A stretch of DNA of 46,299 nt, taken from the NCBI RefSeq assembly GCF_943193015.1, contig NZ_CALPCM010000023.1, positions 1-46,299 of the forward strand, in the 5' to 3' direction. The notes beneath the pieces are model-generated. The model did no database searches, was not told where the DNA came from, and saw only the letters and a list, made by a program, of their open reading frames with translations. How positions within the stretch are numbered: the first letter of the stretch is position 1; the number at the start of each line of letters is the position of its first letter. Origin of the DNA: Hominisplanchenecus_A murintestinalis (lineage in GTDB: Bacteria; Bacillota; Clostridia; Lachnospirales; Lachnospiraceae). A program made the position numbers and the translations under genes. Shown here in pieces: positions 1 to 7,435 of the stretch.

Positions 1-57
1 GCACATTGGCTTTGAGCAGGTTAAAGCTTTAGTGGCATAGGCTTATTGTGCAATTTT

Positions 58-1389
58 TTAAATTTGCTCATTTATAGTTCTTTCCCTATAAATAAATCGC
101 AGGGGCGTGCCCTGGAACCCAAAGGTGTCCCGAAGCTTATTTTCCAGATATCTGGTATAAGAAAAATGTGTCAACTGCTTGTCATTGACAAAAATCACAA
201 AAGTCGGAGGCTTTACGGATACCTGGGTAATATAATAAAGCTTCAGCCGTTTTCCCTTATCGGAAGGCGGCTGCTGCAAAGCCACGGCTTCCGTCAGGAT
301 TTCGTTCAGCACGCCTGTCTGAACCCGCATGGCCTGGTTCGCCAGCACCATATCGATTTTTTCAAACAACTTTGGCAGCCTTTTTCCTGTTTCTGCCGAA
401 ATAAACATAATTTCGGCATACGGTATGAAAGAAAGCGTCATCCGGATTTTCTCTGTATATCTGTAAATCGCCTTATCGTCCTTTTCAACAGCATCCCATT
501 TATTTACCGCAACGATAATTCCTTTTCCTCTCTCATGAGCAATGCCTGCAATCTTGGCGTCCTGCTCTGTTACACCTTCCGTAGCATCTATTACTACGAC
601 TACCACGTCTGCTCTGTCCACTGCCGTCACCGTGCGGATAATACTGTAACGTTCCAGTTCTTCCTTAATCTTGCTTTTACGTCTCAGACCTGCCGTATCG
701 ATAAACACATACTCTTTGCCATCCCACACAATATCCGTATCAATGGCGTCCCTGGTGGTTCCTGCTATATCAGATACAATCACCCGTTGTTCCCCAATCA
801 GCTTGTTTATTATAGAAGATTTGCCCACATTTGGCTTTCCTACTATCGCAATCTTCGGCCTGTCATCCTCTTCTTCCTCAAACTCTTCCTGATTGAAATG
901 CTCTGTTACGATGTCCAGCATATCACCGATACCAAGTTTCGCATTTGCCGATACCGGAACCGGGTCGCCGATGCCAAGGTTATAAAATTCATATACGTCA
1001 GCCATCATCTTCACAAAGCTGTCTACTTTATTTACCACCAGTACGACCGGCTTCCCGGAGCGCCGCAGCATATCTGCCACTTTTGAATCAGAATCTACCA
1101 GGCCCTGCCTGACATCCGTCATGAAAATAATCACATCTGCAGTATCTATGGCTATCTGCGCCTGCTCCCGCATCTGCGCCAGAATCACATCGCTGGTGTC
1201 CGGCTCAATCCCCCCGGTATCAATCAGCGTAAAAGTCATATTCAGCCATTCCACATCCGCATAAATGCGGTCCCTGGTAACCCCGGGCGTATCTTTTACA
1301 ATGGAGATATTTTCCCCAGCCAGCGCGTTAAACAGCGTGGACTTTCCTACATTCGGCCTTCCTACAATGGCCACAATCGGTTTACTCAT
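58..1389 (-). CDS. der: Ribosome-associated GTPase Der (EngA)
   Basis: Double-domain GTPase needed for late assembly of the 50S ribosomal subunit. The 443-residue protein has a first G domain with P-loop GRPNVGKS (residues 10-17), DTGG and NKVD, an acidic linker (EEFEEEEDD), and a second G domain with GKPNVGKSS, DTAG and NKWD. A KH-like C-terminal domain of about 110 residues follows. Length and order match the family. The start is placed at position 1389 because AGGAGG lies 10 bases upstream; an upstream in-frame start at 1413 has no such site. The gene is transcribed divergently from prs. Downstream genes lie outside the window. Confidence 0.97.
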   Translation of the reverse strand: MSKPIVAIVGRPNVGKSTLFNALAGENISIVKDTPGVTRDRIYADVEWLNMTFTLIDTGGIEPDTSDVILAQMREQAQIAIDTADVIIFMTDVRQGLVDSDSKVADMLRRSGKPVVLVVNKVDSFVKMMADVYEFYNLGIGDPVPVSANAKLGIGDMLDIVTEHFNQEEFEEEEDDRPKIAIVGKPNVGKSSIINKLIGEQRVIVSDIAGTTRDAIDTDIVWDGKEYVFIDTAGLRRKSKIKEELERYSIIRTVTAVDRADVVVVVIDATEGVTEQDAKIAGIAHERGKGIIVAVNKWDAVEKDDKAIYRYTEKIRMTLSFIPYAEIMFISAETGKRLPKLFEKIDMVLANQAMRVQTGVLNEILTEAVALQQPPSDKGKRLKLYYITQVSVKPPTFVIFVNDKQLTHFSYTRYLENKLRDTFGFQGTPLRFIYRERTINEQI

Positions 1390-1415
1390 ATCTGTCCAAC
1401 CTCCTATTCTCACCT

Positions 1416-1444
1416 ATCATACTAAATCACCCGCAAAATTGCAA
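1416..1444 (-). promoter_or_regulatory. Promoter of der
   Basis: On the minus strand TTGCAA (1439-1444) is separated by exactly 17 bases from TATGAT (1416-1421), a good sigma-A match. Transcription would begin near 1409, about 20 bases before the der start codon. Confidence 0.65.
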
Positions 1445-1490
1445 TGAAATCTTAATGTTACTCTTCACGCAGCAGTAACGCAATAACATC

Positions 1491-1519
1491 TTGACTCTCC
1501 TTTATCAAAATGATATAAC
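1491..1519 (+). promoter_or_regulatory. Promoter of prs
   Basis: TTGACT (1491-1496), a 17-base spacer and TATAAC (1514-1519) form a strong sigma-A type promoter on the plus strand. The expected start near 1526 gives a leader of about 40 bases ending in GGAGG before prs. It stands back to back with the der promoter. Confidence 0.65.
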
Positions 1520-1566
1520 TAGATTTGAAAAATCTTGTCGAAACATATATTATTTTGGAGGTTAAT

Positions 1567-2742
1567 ATGCCAAACTTAGAGTCCTTATATAAGGCAATTC
1601 CCGTTGCACCTTTAAAAATCGCTGCGTTGGAGAGCAGCCTTCCCTTTGCCATGCAGGTACATCGACATCTTCTGGAGTACCGCCACAAAACCCCGACTCA
1701 CGATATTCAGGATATTGCTTTTAAGGGATATTTAGAAGATAATTATCTCCTGGACTGCTCCTGTCCCCGTTTTGGAAGCGGCGAGGCAAAAGGCGTTATC
1801 CGGGATTCTGTCCGGGGCTGTGATTTATTTATCCTTGTGGACGTATGCAATTACAGTTTAACCTACACAGTGAGCGGACATCTTAACCATATGTCTCCGG
1901 ACAACCACTATCAGGATTTAAAGCGTATTATTTCCGCTGCAAACGGAAAAGCACACCGCATCAATGTCATCATGCCCTTCATGTATGAAGGACGCCAGCA
2001 TAAGCGGAGCAAAAGGGAATCTTTAGACTGTGCGCTTGCTCTTCAGGAACTGGTGGAAATGGGGGTCTCCAACATCATCACCTTTGACGCCCACGATCCC
2101 CGGGTACAGAATGCAATTCCTATCCAGGGCTTCGATTCGTTCATGCCCACGTATCAGTTCCTGAAAGCGCTGATTGACTCAGTACCGGATTTCAGGATAG
2201 ACAATGACCATTTGATGATGATAAGCCCTGATGAGGGAGCTATGGGACGCGCCGTATATTTTGCCAATATTCTTGGCGTGGACATGGGTATGTTTTATAA
2301 ACGCAGGGACTACTCTACGATTGTAAACGGTAAAAACCCCATCGTAGCGCATGAGTTCCTGGGTTCATCCGTAGAGGGCAAAGATGTGATTATCATTGAC
2401 GATATGATTTCCTCTGGGGAAAGTATGCTGGATGTAGCAAAACAGCTTAAAGACCGCAAAGCAAAACGCGTTTTTGTATGTACAACCTTTGGCCTGTTTA
2501 CAGATGGCATGGAGAAATTTGATGAATATTATGAAAAAGGCTATATTACCAAAGTAGTAACCACCAATCTCCACTACCGCCGCCCGGAACTGCTGGAGCG
2601 TCCTTATTACCAGGAGGCCGACATGACAAAGTACCTCGCCAGTATCATTGATTCGCTGAATCACGATATCTCCATCGGGCAGGTACAGGATACTACCGCA
2701 AAGATACACAAACTTCTGCAAAAATACAATCAAAATGTATAA
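1567..2742 (+). CDS. prs: Ribose-phosphate pyrophosphokinase, long form
   Basis: Makes PRPP from ribose 5-phosphate and ATP, for purine, pyrimidine, histidine and NAD synthesis. The 391 residues exceed the usual 310-320. The fold is recognisable from a KRRDYS flexible-loop segment, FDAHDPRVQNAIP (equivalent of the D-H ring-binding segment) and the PRPP loop IIIDDMISSGES with Asp278 and Asp279. Classical enzymes read DDxxDTAGT there, so the Thr-Ala-Gly part is divergent. The start at 1567 follows GGAGG by five bases; an upstream start at 1525 lacks a site. It is a single-gene unit with its own promoter and terminator. I am confident of the family, less so of kinetic equivalence to the short form. 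Confidence 0.9.
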   Translation: MPNLESLYKAIPVAPLKIAALESSLPFAMQVHRHLLEYRHKTPTHDIQDIAFKGYLEDNYLLDCSCPRFGSGEAKGVIRDSVRGCDLFILVDVCNYSLTYTVSGHLNHMSPDNHYQDLKRIISAANGKAHRINVIMPFMYEGRQHKRSKRESLDCALALQELVEMGVSNIITFDAHDPRVQNAIPIQGFDSFMPTYQFLKALIDSVPDFRIDNDHLMMISPDEGAMGRAVYFANILGVDMGMFYKRRDYSTIVNGKNPIVAHEFLGSSVEGKDVIIIDDMISSGESMLDVAKQLKDRKAKRVFVCTTFGLFTDGMEKFDEYYEKGYITKVVTTNLHYRRPELLERPYYQEADMTKYLASIIDSLNHDISIGQVQDTTAKIHKLLQKYNQNV

Positions 2743-2743
2743 C

Positions 2744-2776
2744 AAAAAGGCTGGCGTCGTCACGCCGGCCTTTCTC
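2744..2776. terminator. Bidirectional terminator between prs and pgeF
   Basis: Stem GGCTGGCGT (2749-2757), loop CGTC, arm ACGCCGGCC (2762-2770), with one G-T pair. AAAAA precedes and TTTCTC follows, so it can stop convergent transcripts from both sides. It overlaps the pgeF stop codon by two bases. Confidence 0.8.
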
Positions 2777-3629
2777 AGCCGTTTTTCCGCAATCCCAGAA
2801 ATGCAGCCAGATTCCCCCGCATCCCTTTTGATGCCCTGTGGGAATACAGGATTTCCGGGTTACAGCAGGTACATACATCCGTAACACTGATATGTTCCGG
2901 CAAAATACCGGATTCCAGAAATACCAGCTCATTCGCACGCCAAAGATTCAACTGGTATTTTCCATTTTCTTTTTTATAAAACAAAGAATCCCACTGTTTT
3001 TTCCTATACTGCTTCTGAAATGCTTCTATCACATCCGCACTTACCTCATAGCAGTCCTGGCAGATAGACGGCCCTACTGCCGCCAGGATATCCTCCGGAC
3101 GGCTCCCATACTCCCGAACCATTGTCTCAACAGTCACTTTTCCTATTTTCCCTACGGTTCCTCTCCAGCCCGAATGTGACAAACCCACAGCATGTTTTAC
3201 CGGATCAAGGAAAAACAAAGGCACACAGTCCGCATAAAAAGTCACCAACACCAGCCCCGGTACATCTGTGACCAGTCCATCCACATCCGTCCATCCCAGA
3301 GGCTTTGTGATCCCCCTGCCCCGGTCTGCCTCTTTTACAACCTGTACGTTTGTGGTATGTGTTTGCTGGGAAAGCACCATATCCTCTGATGAAACACCGA
3401 TAGATTCGCCAATTCTCCTGAAATTTTCGTATACATGTTCCTCTGCGTCCCCTCTTCCGAATCCCAGGTTCATACTGGATAAATGCTCCCGGCTCACGCC
3501 GCCCAAACGAGTAGAAAATCCATGAACCGCCACTCCCGGCGCGTCCAGCATTGGGTATGCCAGGAACGGAACGGTTCCCGCATTTCGTATCTGAATGACT
3601 TCCTGTTTTCCTTTTCTTTTCAGCTCCAT
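2775..3629 (-). CDS. pgeF: Laccase-domain purine nucleoside phosphorylase (YfiH/PgeF family)
   Basis: Member of the multicopper-oxidase-like DUF152 family. Characterised members cleave purine nucleosides, and PgeF in E. coli also affects peptidoglycan editing. The 284-residue protein shows the metal ligands of the family: His in SQQTHTT, Cys in FYADCVP and His in LSHSGWRGT. A Cys-rich segment, VCTCCNPEILYSHR, lies near the C-terminus. GGAGG stands seven bases before the start. It is the last gene of the lepB2-rbgA-lepB-rnhB-yraN run, 47 bases after yraN. Family certain; physiological substrate inferred. Confidence 0.88.
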   Translation of the reverse strand: MELKRKGKQEVIQIRNAGTVPFLAYPMLDAPGVAVHGFSTRLGGVSREHLSSMNLGFGRGDAEEHVYENFRRIGESIGVSSEDMVLSQQTHTTNVQVVKEADRGRGITKPLGWTDVDGLVTDVPGLVLVTFYADCVPLFFLDPVKHAVGLSHSGWRGTVGKIGKVTVETMVREYGSRPEDILAAVGPSICQDCYEVSADVIEAFQKQYRKKQWDSLFYKKENGKYQLNLWRANELVFLESGILPEHISVTDVCTCCNPEILYSHRASKGMRGNLAAFLGLRKNG

Positions 3630-3676
3630 GTTTTCCCTCCAGCTATTTACCGCTCTTTTTGCTTTACGCCGGTTTC

Positions 3677-4018
3677 CTAGAATCCATCCTTCACCAGCAC
3701 GGTATCCTTTCCCGTAATTCCCACTGCGTCAAATCTGCAGGGCGTTTCCGGCGGCAAATGGCGCGCCAGAAGATAATACTGGGCCACTTTACGGATAACC
3801 GTCTGTTTCCGGGCGTCCACTGCCTCCAGCGCATAGCCTTGGGTACTATCAGAACGGTATTTCACTTCTACAAACACCAGGTATCTCCCATCCCTGGCAA
3901 CGATATCGATTTCTCCCAGCCTGCAGCAGTAATTGTATTCTATAATCTGATATCCCTGCTTTTCCAGAAAGTGCGCCGCATAGCGTTCATATTCTGCCCC
4001 GACTTTTCTTCTGTTCAT
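3677..4018 (-). CDS. yraN: YraN family endonuclease-fold protein (UPF0102)
   Basis: A 113-residue protein of the widespread YraN family, which has a Holliday-junction-resolvase/restriction-endonuclease-like fold but no firmly assigned role. The nuclease-type residues are visible: Glu in the N-terminal helix (GAEYERYAA), LGEIDIVARD and VFVEVKYR. It sits 18 bases after rnhB, a very common pairing that suggests a nucleic-acid maintenance role. AAGGAC precedes the start codon. Confidence 0.9.
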   Translation of the reverse strand: MNRRKVGAEYERYAAHFLEKQGYQIIEYNYCCRLGEIDIVARDGRYLVFVEVKYRSDSTQGYALEAVDARKQTVIRKVAQYYLLARHLPPETPCRFDAVGITGKDTVLVKDGF

Positions 4019-4036
4019 ACAATCGTCCTTTTCCTG

Positions 4037-4795
4037 TTATAAAAAATTTGAAATAAAGGATTGTCTATGGATAGGAGAAGGACCATATTTTTTAATCGCT
4101 TCAATGTGAGCGGCAGAACCGTAACCTTTATGGGATGCAAATCCATATTCCGGCATAGATTCATCATATTTTTTCATCAGCCTGTCCCTGGTGACTTTCG
4201 CAATTACACTGGCAGCCGCTATGGAAAGACTTTTTGCATCTCCCTTTATAATAGGAATTTGCCGGATATCCAGCCCCGGAATTGTTACTGCATCATTCAG
4301 CAGAACCTGCGGACGGACGGACAGCTTGTTCACTGCCTGACGCATCGCTTCATAGGTAGCCTGGAGGATATTTATCTCATCAATTTTCCCCGATTCCACG
4401 ATACCCACTTCTGCTGCAACCGCTTTTTCCATAATTTCGTCATAAAGTACTTCTCTCTTTTTTTCGCTGAGCTGCTTGGAATCATTAAGCCACAGAATCT
4501 CACAGTCTCCCGGCAGGATTACTGCTCCTGCCACTACCGGACCGGCCAGCGGTCCGCGGCCCGCTTCGTCAATTCCGCACACATACCCCATATATCTGTA
4601 CTGACGCTCATATTCCTTCATCTTCCAGAGACGTTCTTTCTCTTTTTCCAGTTTTTCCAGCTTTTTTTTGTATTGTTTAATCAAGCCGGAAACCCCGGCC
4701 CTGGAATCTTCCGCATAAAGTGCGAACAGTCCCCAAAGCTCTTCTGTTCCGGCTGATGCAAATTCGTGTTTAATTTCCGAAATCTTTTTTTCCAT
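4037..4795 (-). CDS. rnhB: Ribonuclease HII
   Basis: Removes ribonucleotides and RNA primers from RNA:DNA hybrids. The 252-residue protein has the RNase HII core DEAGRGPLAGP with acidic residues Asp76 and Glu77, the third Asp in LLNDAV, and KGDAKSLSIAAASVIAKVTRD near the C-terminus. The first 70 residues are a charged helical extension (KKKLEKLEKEKERL), as in the longer Firmicute forms. AAGGAG precedes the start. It lies eight bases after lepB and 18 before yraN, so it is translated as part of that operon. Confidence 0.96.
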   Translation of the reverse strand: MEKKISEIKHEFASAGTEELWGLFALYAEDSRAGVSGLIKQYKKKLEKLEKEKERLWKMKEYERQYRYMGYVCGIDEAGRGPLAGPVVAGAVILPGDCEILWLNDSKQLSEKKREVLYDEIMEKAVAAEVGIVESGKIDEINILQATYEAMRQAVNKLSVRPQVLLNDAVTIPGLDIRQIPIIKGDAKSLSIAAASVIAKVTRDRLMKKYDESMPEYGFASHKGYGSAAHIEAIKKYGPSPIHRQSFISNFL

Positions 4796-4803
4796 GTATC
4801 TCC

Positions 4804-5382
4804 TTATTGATGTTTCAACAGGCCAAAGCGTTCAAACGGCCAGATTCGTATAAATGCCCGTCCGATAATTTCCGAACGCTCAATATTTCCCACATCATCA
4901 AAACGGCTATCCTCGCTGTGGTTCCTGTTATCGCCTAAAACAAAATATTCGTCTTCGCCTAACTGTATCTGATCTGCTGCCCGTCCGCTGGTCAGCATCG
5001 TTTCTTTTCCATAATCTTCTTCCAGAATTGCCCCGTCAATATAAATTTCCCCGTCCCGAATCTGGACAGTTTCTCCCGGAAGCCCGATAATTCTTTTTAT
5101 ATAGTATGTATCCTCTTTATAATGATAAGGAAACACAATAATATCGAACCGTTTAGGATCTGTAAAACGGTAGGAGATCTTATCTACAATTAAATTATCC
5201 CCGTCAAAGAGCGTATTTTCCATGGAATGGCCGTCCACCTGTGTCCTCTGTCCTACATATCTCACTACCAAAAAGGTAATACACAATACAACGGCAATAT
5301 ATAACGCCATGCTCAATACTTCTTTCACCATATTCTTTGCCGTCCGCTCTCCTGTTTTTTCTTCTTTCTCCCCTGTACCCAT
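4804..5382 (-). CDS. lepB: Signal peptidase I (canonical copy)
   Basis: Membrane-bound Ser-Lys protease that removes signal peptides outside the membrane. The 192-residue protein has one N-terminal membrane segment (about residues 22-42), nucleophile Ser53 in GHSMENTL, general-base Lys96 in YYIKRIIGLPGE and the box GDNRNHSEDSR. All catalytic features are intact, unlike the second copy at 6323-6892. It is 78 bases downstream of rbgA, and I see no convincing promoter in that gap. Pairing with the secreted proteins encoded in this window is expected but not specific. Confidence 0.95.
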   Translation of the reverse strand: MGTGEKEEKTGERTAKNMVKEVLSMALYIAVVLCITFLVVRYVGQRTQVDGHSMENTLFDGDNLIVDKISYRFTDPKRFDIIVFPYHYKEDTYYIKRIIGLPGETVQIRDGEIYIDGAILEEDYGKETMLTSGRAADQIQLGEDEYFVLGDNRNHSEDSRFDDVGNIERSEIIGRAFIRIWPFERFGLLKHQ

Positions 5383-5460
5383 AGTCCATCCTTTCTTTTA
5401 CTTTATTATTTATACTCATTTTCCCCAAATTCTTTTAATACTTAACTCTAAGCAAAACTG

Positions 5461-6300
5461 TTACGGAAATTCGAGCGTAATTTTTCCAAGCCGCCCGCTC
5501 CGGAAATCATCTATTAAGATTGCAGCAGCTTTGGTGTAGTCCAGTTCATTCCCCTTTAAACGTCCGGCTCTGCTCTCTGCAATCTCGCCCAAGACAGAAA
5601 CGACATCTCCCGATTCGCTGCAGCCATATCTCTCTTCCAGGCATCCTTGATAATGTTCCTTCAAAAATTTTATTAGTTCCAGGGCTAATTCATCCACATT
5701 CAAAATCTCGTCCCTGATGGAGCCTATCATTGCAAGATGCAGTCCTACTGTCTGATCCTCAAATTTCGGCCATAAGATTCCCGGTGTATCCAGCAGCTCC
5801 GTATTTTTATTCAGGCGAATCCACTGCTTTCCTTTTGTAACGCCGGGCTTATTACCTGTTTTCGCACAGGCTTTCCCGGCAAAAGTATTGATGAACGTAG
5901 ATTTTCCCACATTTGGTATACCTACAACCATCGCCCGCACAGGACGGTTTTTTATCCCCCTGCGCCTGTCCCGTTCTATCTTTTCTTTGCACGCTTCCTG
6001 TATTGCGCCTTCTACAGCTTTGATTCCCGAGCCATTTCTAGAATTGACTTTGACCGTAAAATATCCTTTTGTTTTAAAATAAACCATCCATAGCGCATTG
6101 CATTCATCAGAGGCTAAGTCTGCTTTATTCAGCAGAATCAGCCGCGCCTTATTTTTTCCCAGCTCATCAATATCAGGATTTCTGCTGGATAAAGGCACCC
6201 TGGCATCCACCAGCTCAATCACCAGATCAATTAGCTTGATGTCCTCCTGCATCATGCGTTTTGCTTTTGTCATATGTCCGGGATACCATTGATAATTCAT
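5461..6300 (-). CDS. rbgA: Ribosome biogenesis GTPase RbgA (YlqF)
   Basis: Circularly permuted GTPase that drives late 50S assembly. The permuted order is visible in the 279 residues: NKAD (G4) near residue 58, then GIPNVGKS (G1) near 127, a Thr switch region (PGVTKGKQW), and DTPG (G3) near 171. The ANTAR-like C-terminal helical domain follows. The N-terminus MNYQWYPGHMTKAKR is typical. It lies 22 bases after lepB2. With der and the rpsP-rplS cluster it adds to a concentration of ribosome-assembly genes. Confidence 0.96.
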   Translation of the reverse strand: MNYQWYPGHMTKAKRMMQEDIKLIDLVIELVDARVPLSSRNPDIDELGKNKARLILLNKADLASDECNALWMVYFKTKGYFTVKVNSRNGSGIKAVEGAIQEACKEKIERDRRRGIKNRPVRAMVVGIPNVGKSTFINTFAGKACAKTGNKPGVTKGKQWIRLNKNTELLDTPGILWPKFEDQTVGLHLAMIGSIRDEILNVDELALELIKFLKEHYQGCLEERYGCSESGDVVSVLGEIAESRAGRLKGNELDYTKAAAILIDDFRSGRLGKITLEFP

Positions 6301-6322
6301 TCTGTAAAATCCTTTCCGTATA

Positions 6323-6892
6323 CTAATCCACTAATCCAAAATGCGACATGGGAGATATAACACACCAGACTTTCCCTTCAATGTCTGATAAACTCACATT
6401 CCCCACATCTACAAAACGGCTGTCCTCGCTGCTGTCCCGATTATCACTCAAAACAAAATATTCAGAAGAATTCAATGTAATCTTTTTTTCTGCTATCCCT
6501 GCATTCCTTATGGGCATAATACTTTCGTCTTCCTCATACTTTTCATCGTTGATATAGATGGCTCCATCTTTTATCTGCACCGTTTCTCCCGGAAGCCCGA
6601 TCACCCGCCGGATATAAGAACTATTGCTGCCATTTACCTTAAAGGCTATCACATCGCCTCTTGCGGGACTTTTTAATTTATACGAAAGTTCATTCAAAAG
6701 AACCGTATCACCACCGGCCAGCGTGGGATTCATGGACTGTCCCACATTTGTTCTGGTCTGCCCAAAGAAAAACACAACCACATAAGCAATCAGAACTACG
6801 ACAAAAATCTGGAAAATCCATCCCAGTACTGCTTTGATTGCACTCTTTTTCTCTATTTCCTTGCGTTGCCGCCTTCTCCGTACTCTGCGCAT
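6323..6892 (-). CDS. Signal peptidase I family protein, divergent catalytic site
   Basis: Second signal-peptidase-I-like gene, 189 residues, with a very basic N-terminus (MRRVRRRRQRK), one membrane segment (about 24-44) and Ser53 in VGQSMNPTL. At the position of the general-base Lys the protein reads YIRRVIGLPGE, so residue 95 is Arg (codon CGG). The later box is SDNRDSSEDSR rather than GDNR. The rest of the fold is well conserved and the frame is open, so it is not an obvious pseudogene. It may use altered chemistry, or be a regulatory or reduced-activity paralogue. It follows the rplS terminator and leads the rbgA-lepB run. Confidence 0.85.
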   Translation of the reverse strand: MRRVRRRRQRKEIEKKSAIKAVLGWIFQIFVVVLIAYVVVFFFGQTRTNVGQSMNPTLAGGDTVLLNELSYKLKSPARGDVIAFKVNGSNSSYIRRVIGLPGETVQIKDGAIYINDEKYEEDESIMPIRNAGIAEKKITLNSSEYFVLSDNRDSSEDSRFVDVGNVSLSDIEGKVWCVISPMSHFGLVD

Positions 6893-6920
6893 ATCTTCTA
6901 CCTCAAAATACCACCTTAGT

Positions 6921-6959
6921 AGAAAACAGGGACAACTACTGCGAAAGTACTTGTCCCTG
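6921..6959 (-). terminator. Terminator after rplS
   Basis: On the minus strand CAGGGACAA and TTGTCCCTG form the outer nine pairs. After one mismatch come four more pairs, closing a five-base loop (6941-6945). TTTT follows at 6926-6923. It separates rplS from lepB2, whose start is 29 bases farther, so it may be a partial terminator. Confidence 0.75.
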
Positions 6960-6967
6960 GTCCATTT

Positions 6968-7318
6968 TTATTTTACTAATTCTTTAACCTTGGCTCTCTT
7001 ACCAACGCGTCCTCTCAGATAAGTCAGTTTTGCACGTCTTACCTTACCTCTTCTGACAACTTCCACTTTCTCTACATTCGGAGAGTGAATCGGCCAGGTT
7101 TTTTCTACGCCAATACCGTTTGAATTTTTCCTTACTGTAAAGGTTGCCCTGACGCTGCTTCCGCCCTGCTTTTTCAGTACAGTTCCTTCAAAAATCTGTA
7201 CACGCTCACGGTTTCCCTCTTTAATCTTTGCATATACCTTTACCGTATCACCTACACGGAACTGCGGTACTTCTGCTTTCATCTGAGCAGCTTCAATGTT
7301 TCTGATAATTTCGTTCAT
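6968..7318 (-). CDS. rplS: 50S ribosomal protein L19
   Basis: A 116-residue protein at the 30S-50S interface, of standard length and sequence: N-terminal MNEIIRNIEAAQMK, FRVGDTVKVYAKIKEGNRERVQ, FTVRKNSNGIGVEKTWPIHSP and a basic C-terminus. AAGGAGG stands seven bases before the start. It closes the trmD-containing cluster but has its own promoter (7399-7427) and a terminator behind it, so it can be made independently of the genes upstream. Confidence 0.98.
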   Translation of the reverse strand: MNEIIRNIEAAQMKAEVPQFRVGDTVKVYAKIKEGNRERVQIFEGTVLKKQGGSSVRATFTVRKNSNGIGVEKTWPIHSPNVEKVEVVRRGKVRRAKLTYLRGRVGKRAKVKELVK

Positions 7319-7398
7319 TGTGTTCCTCCTTATATTTTCGGATGTTCTTAATACAGCTTTCTGTAACAGAGGACCATCTCCTTCTCACAACGCTGTTT

Positions 7399-7427
7399 AT
7401 TTTACCATGACTTTCCGAAAAATGCAA
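7399..7427 (-). promoter_or_regulatory. Promoter of rplS
   Basis: Minus-strand TTGCAT (7422-7427), 17-base spacer, TAAAAT (7399-7404). Transcription from about 7392 gives a 74-base leader before rplS. I could not fold a convincing L19 autoregulatory leader in it. The promoter begins nine bases after the stop codon of the C39-like protease gene. Confidence 0.7.
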
Positions 7428-7435
7428 GGAACTTT

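Noticed and set aside
1..57. Partial gene or terminator downstream of der
   Set aside because: Too short; GCACA/TTGTGC can pair weakly, but the context beyond the window edge is missing.
46..1086. 346-codon plus-strand open frame opposite der
   Set aside because: Shadow of der; der has all GTPase motifs and a proper promoter and SD sequence.
6323..6892. Calling the second lepB a pseudogene
   Set aside because: The frame is full length and the fold and nucleophile are conserved; a single substitution at the base position is not enough.
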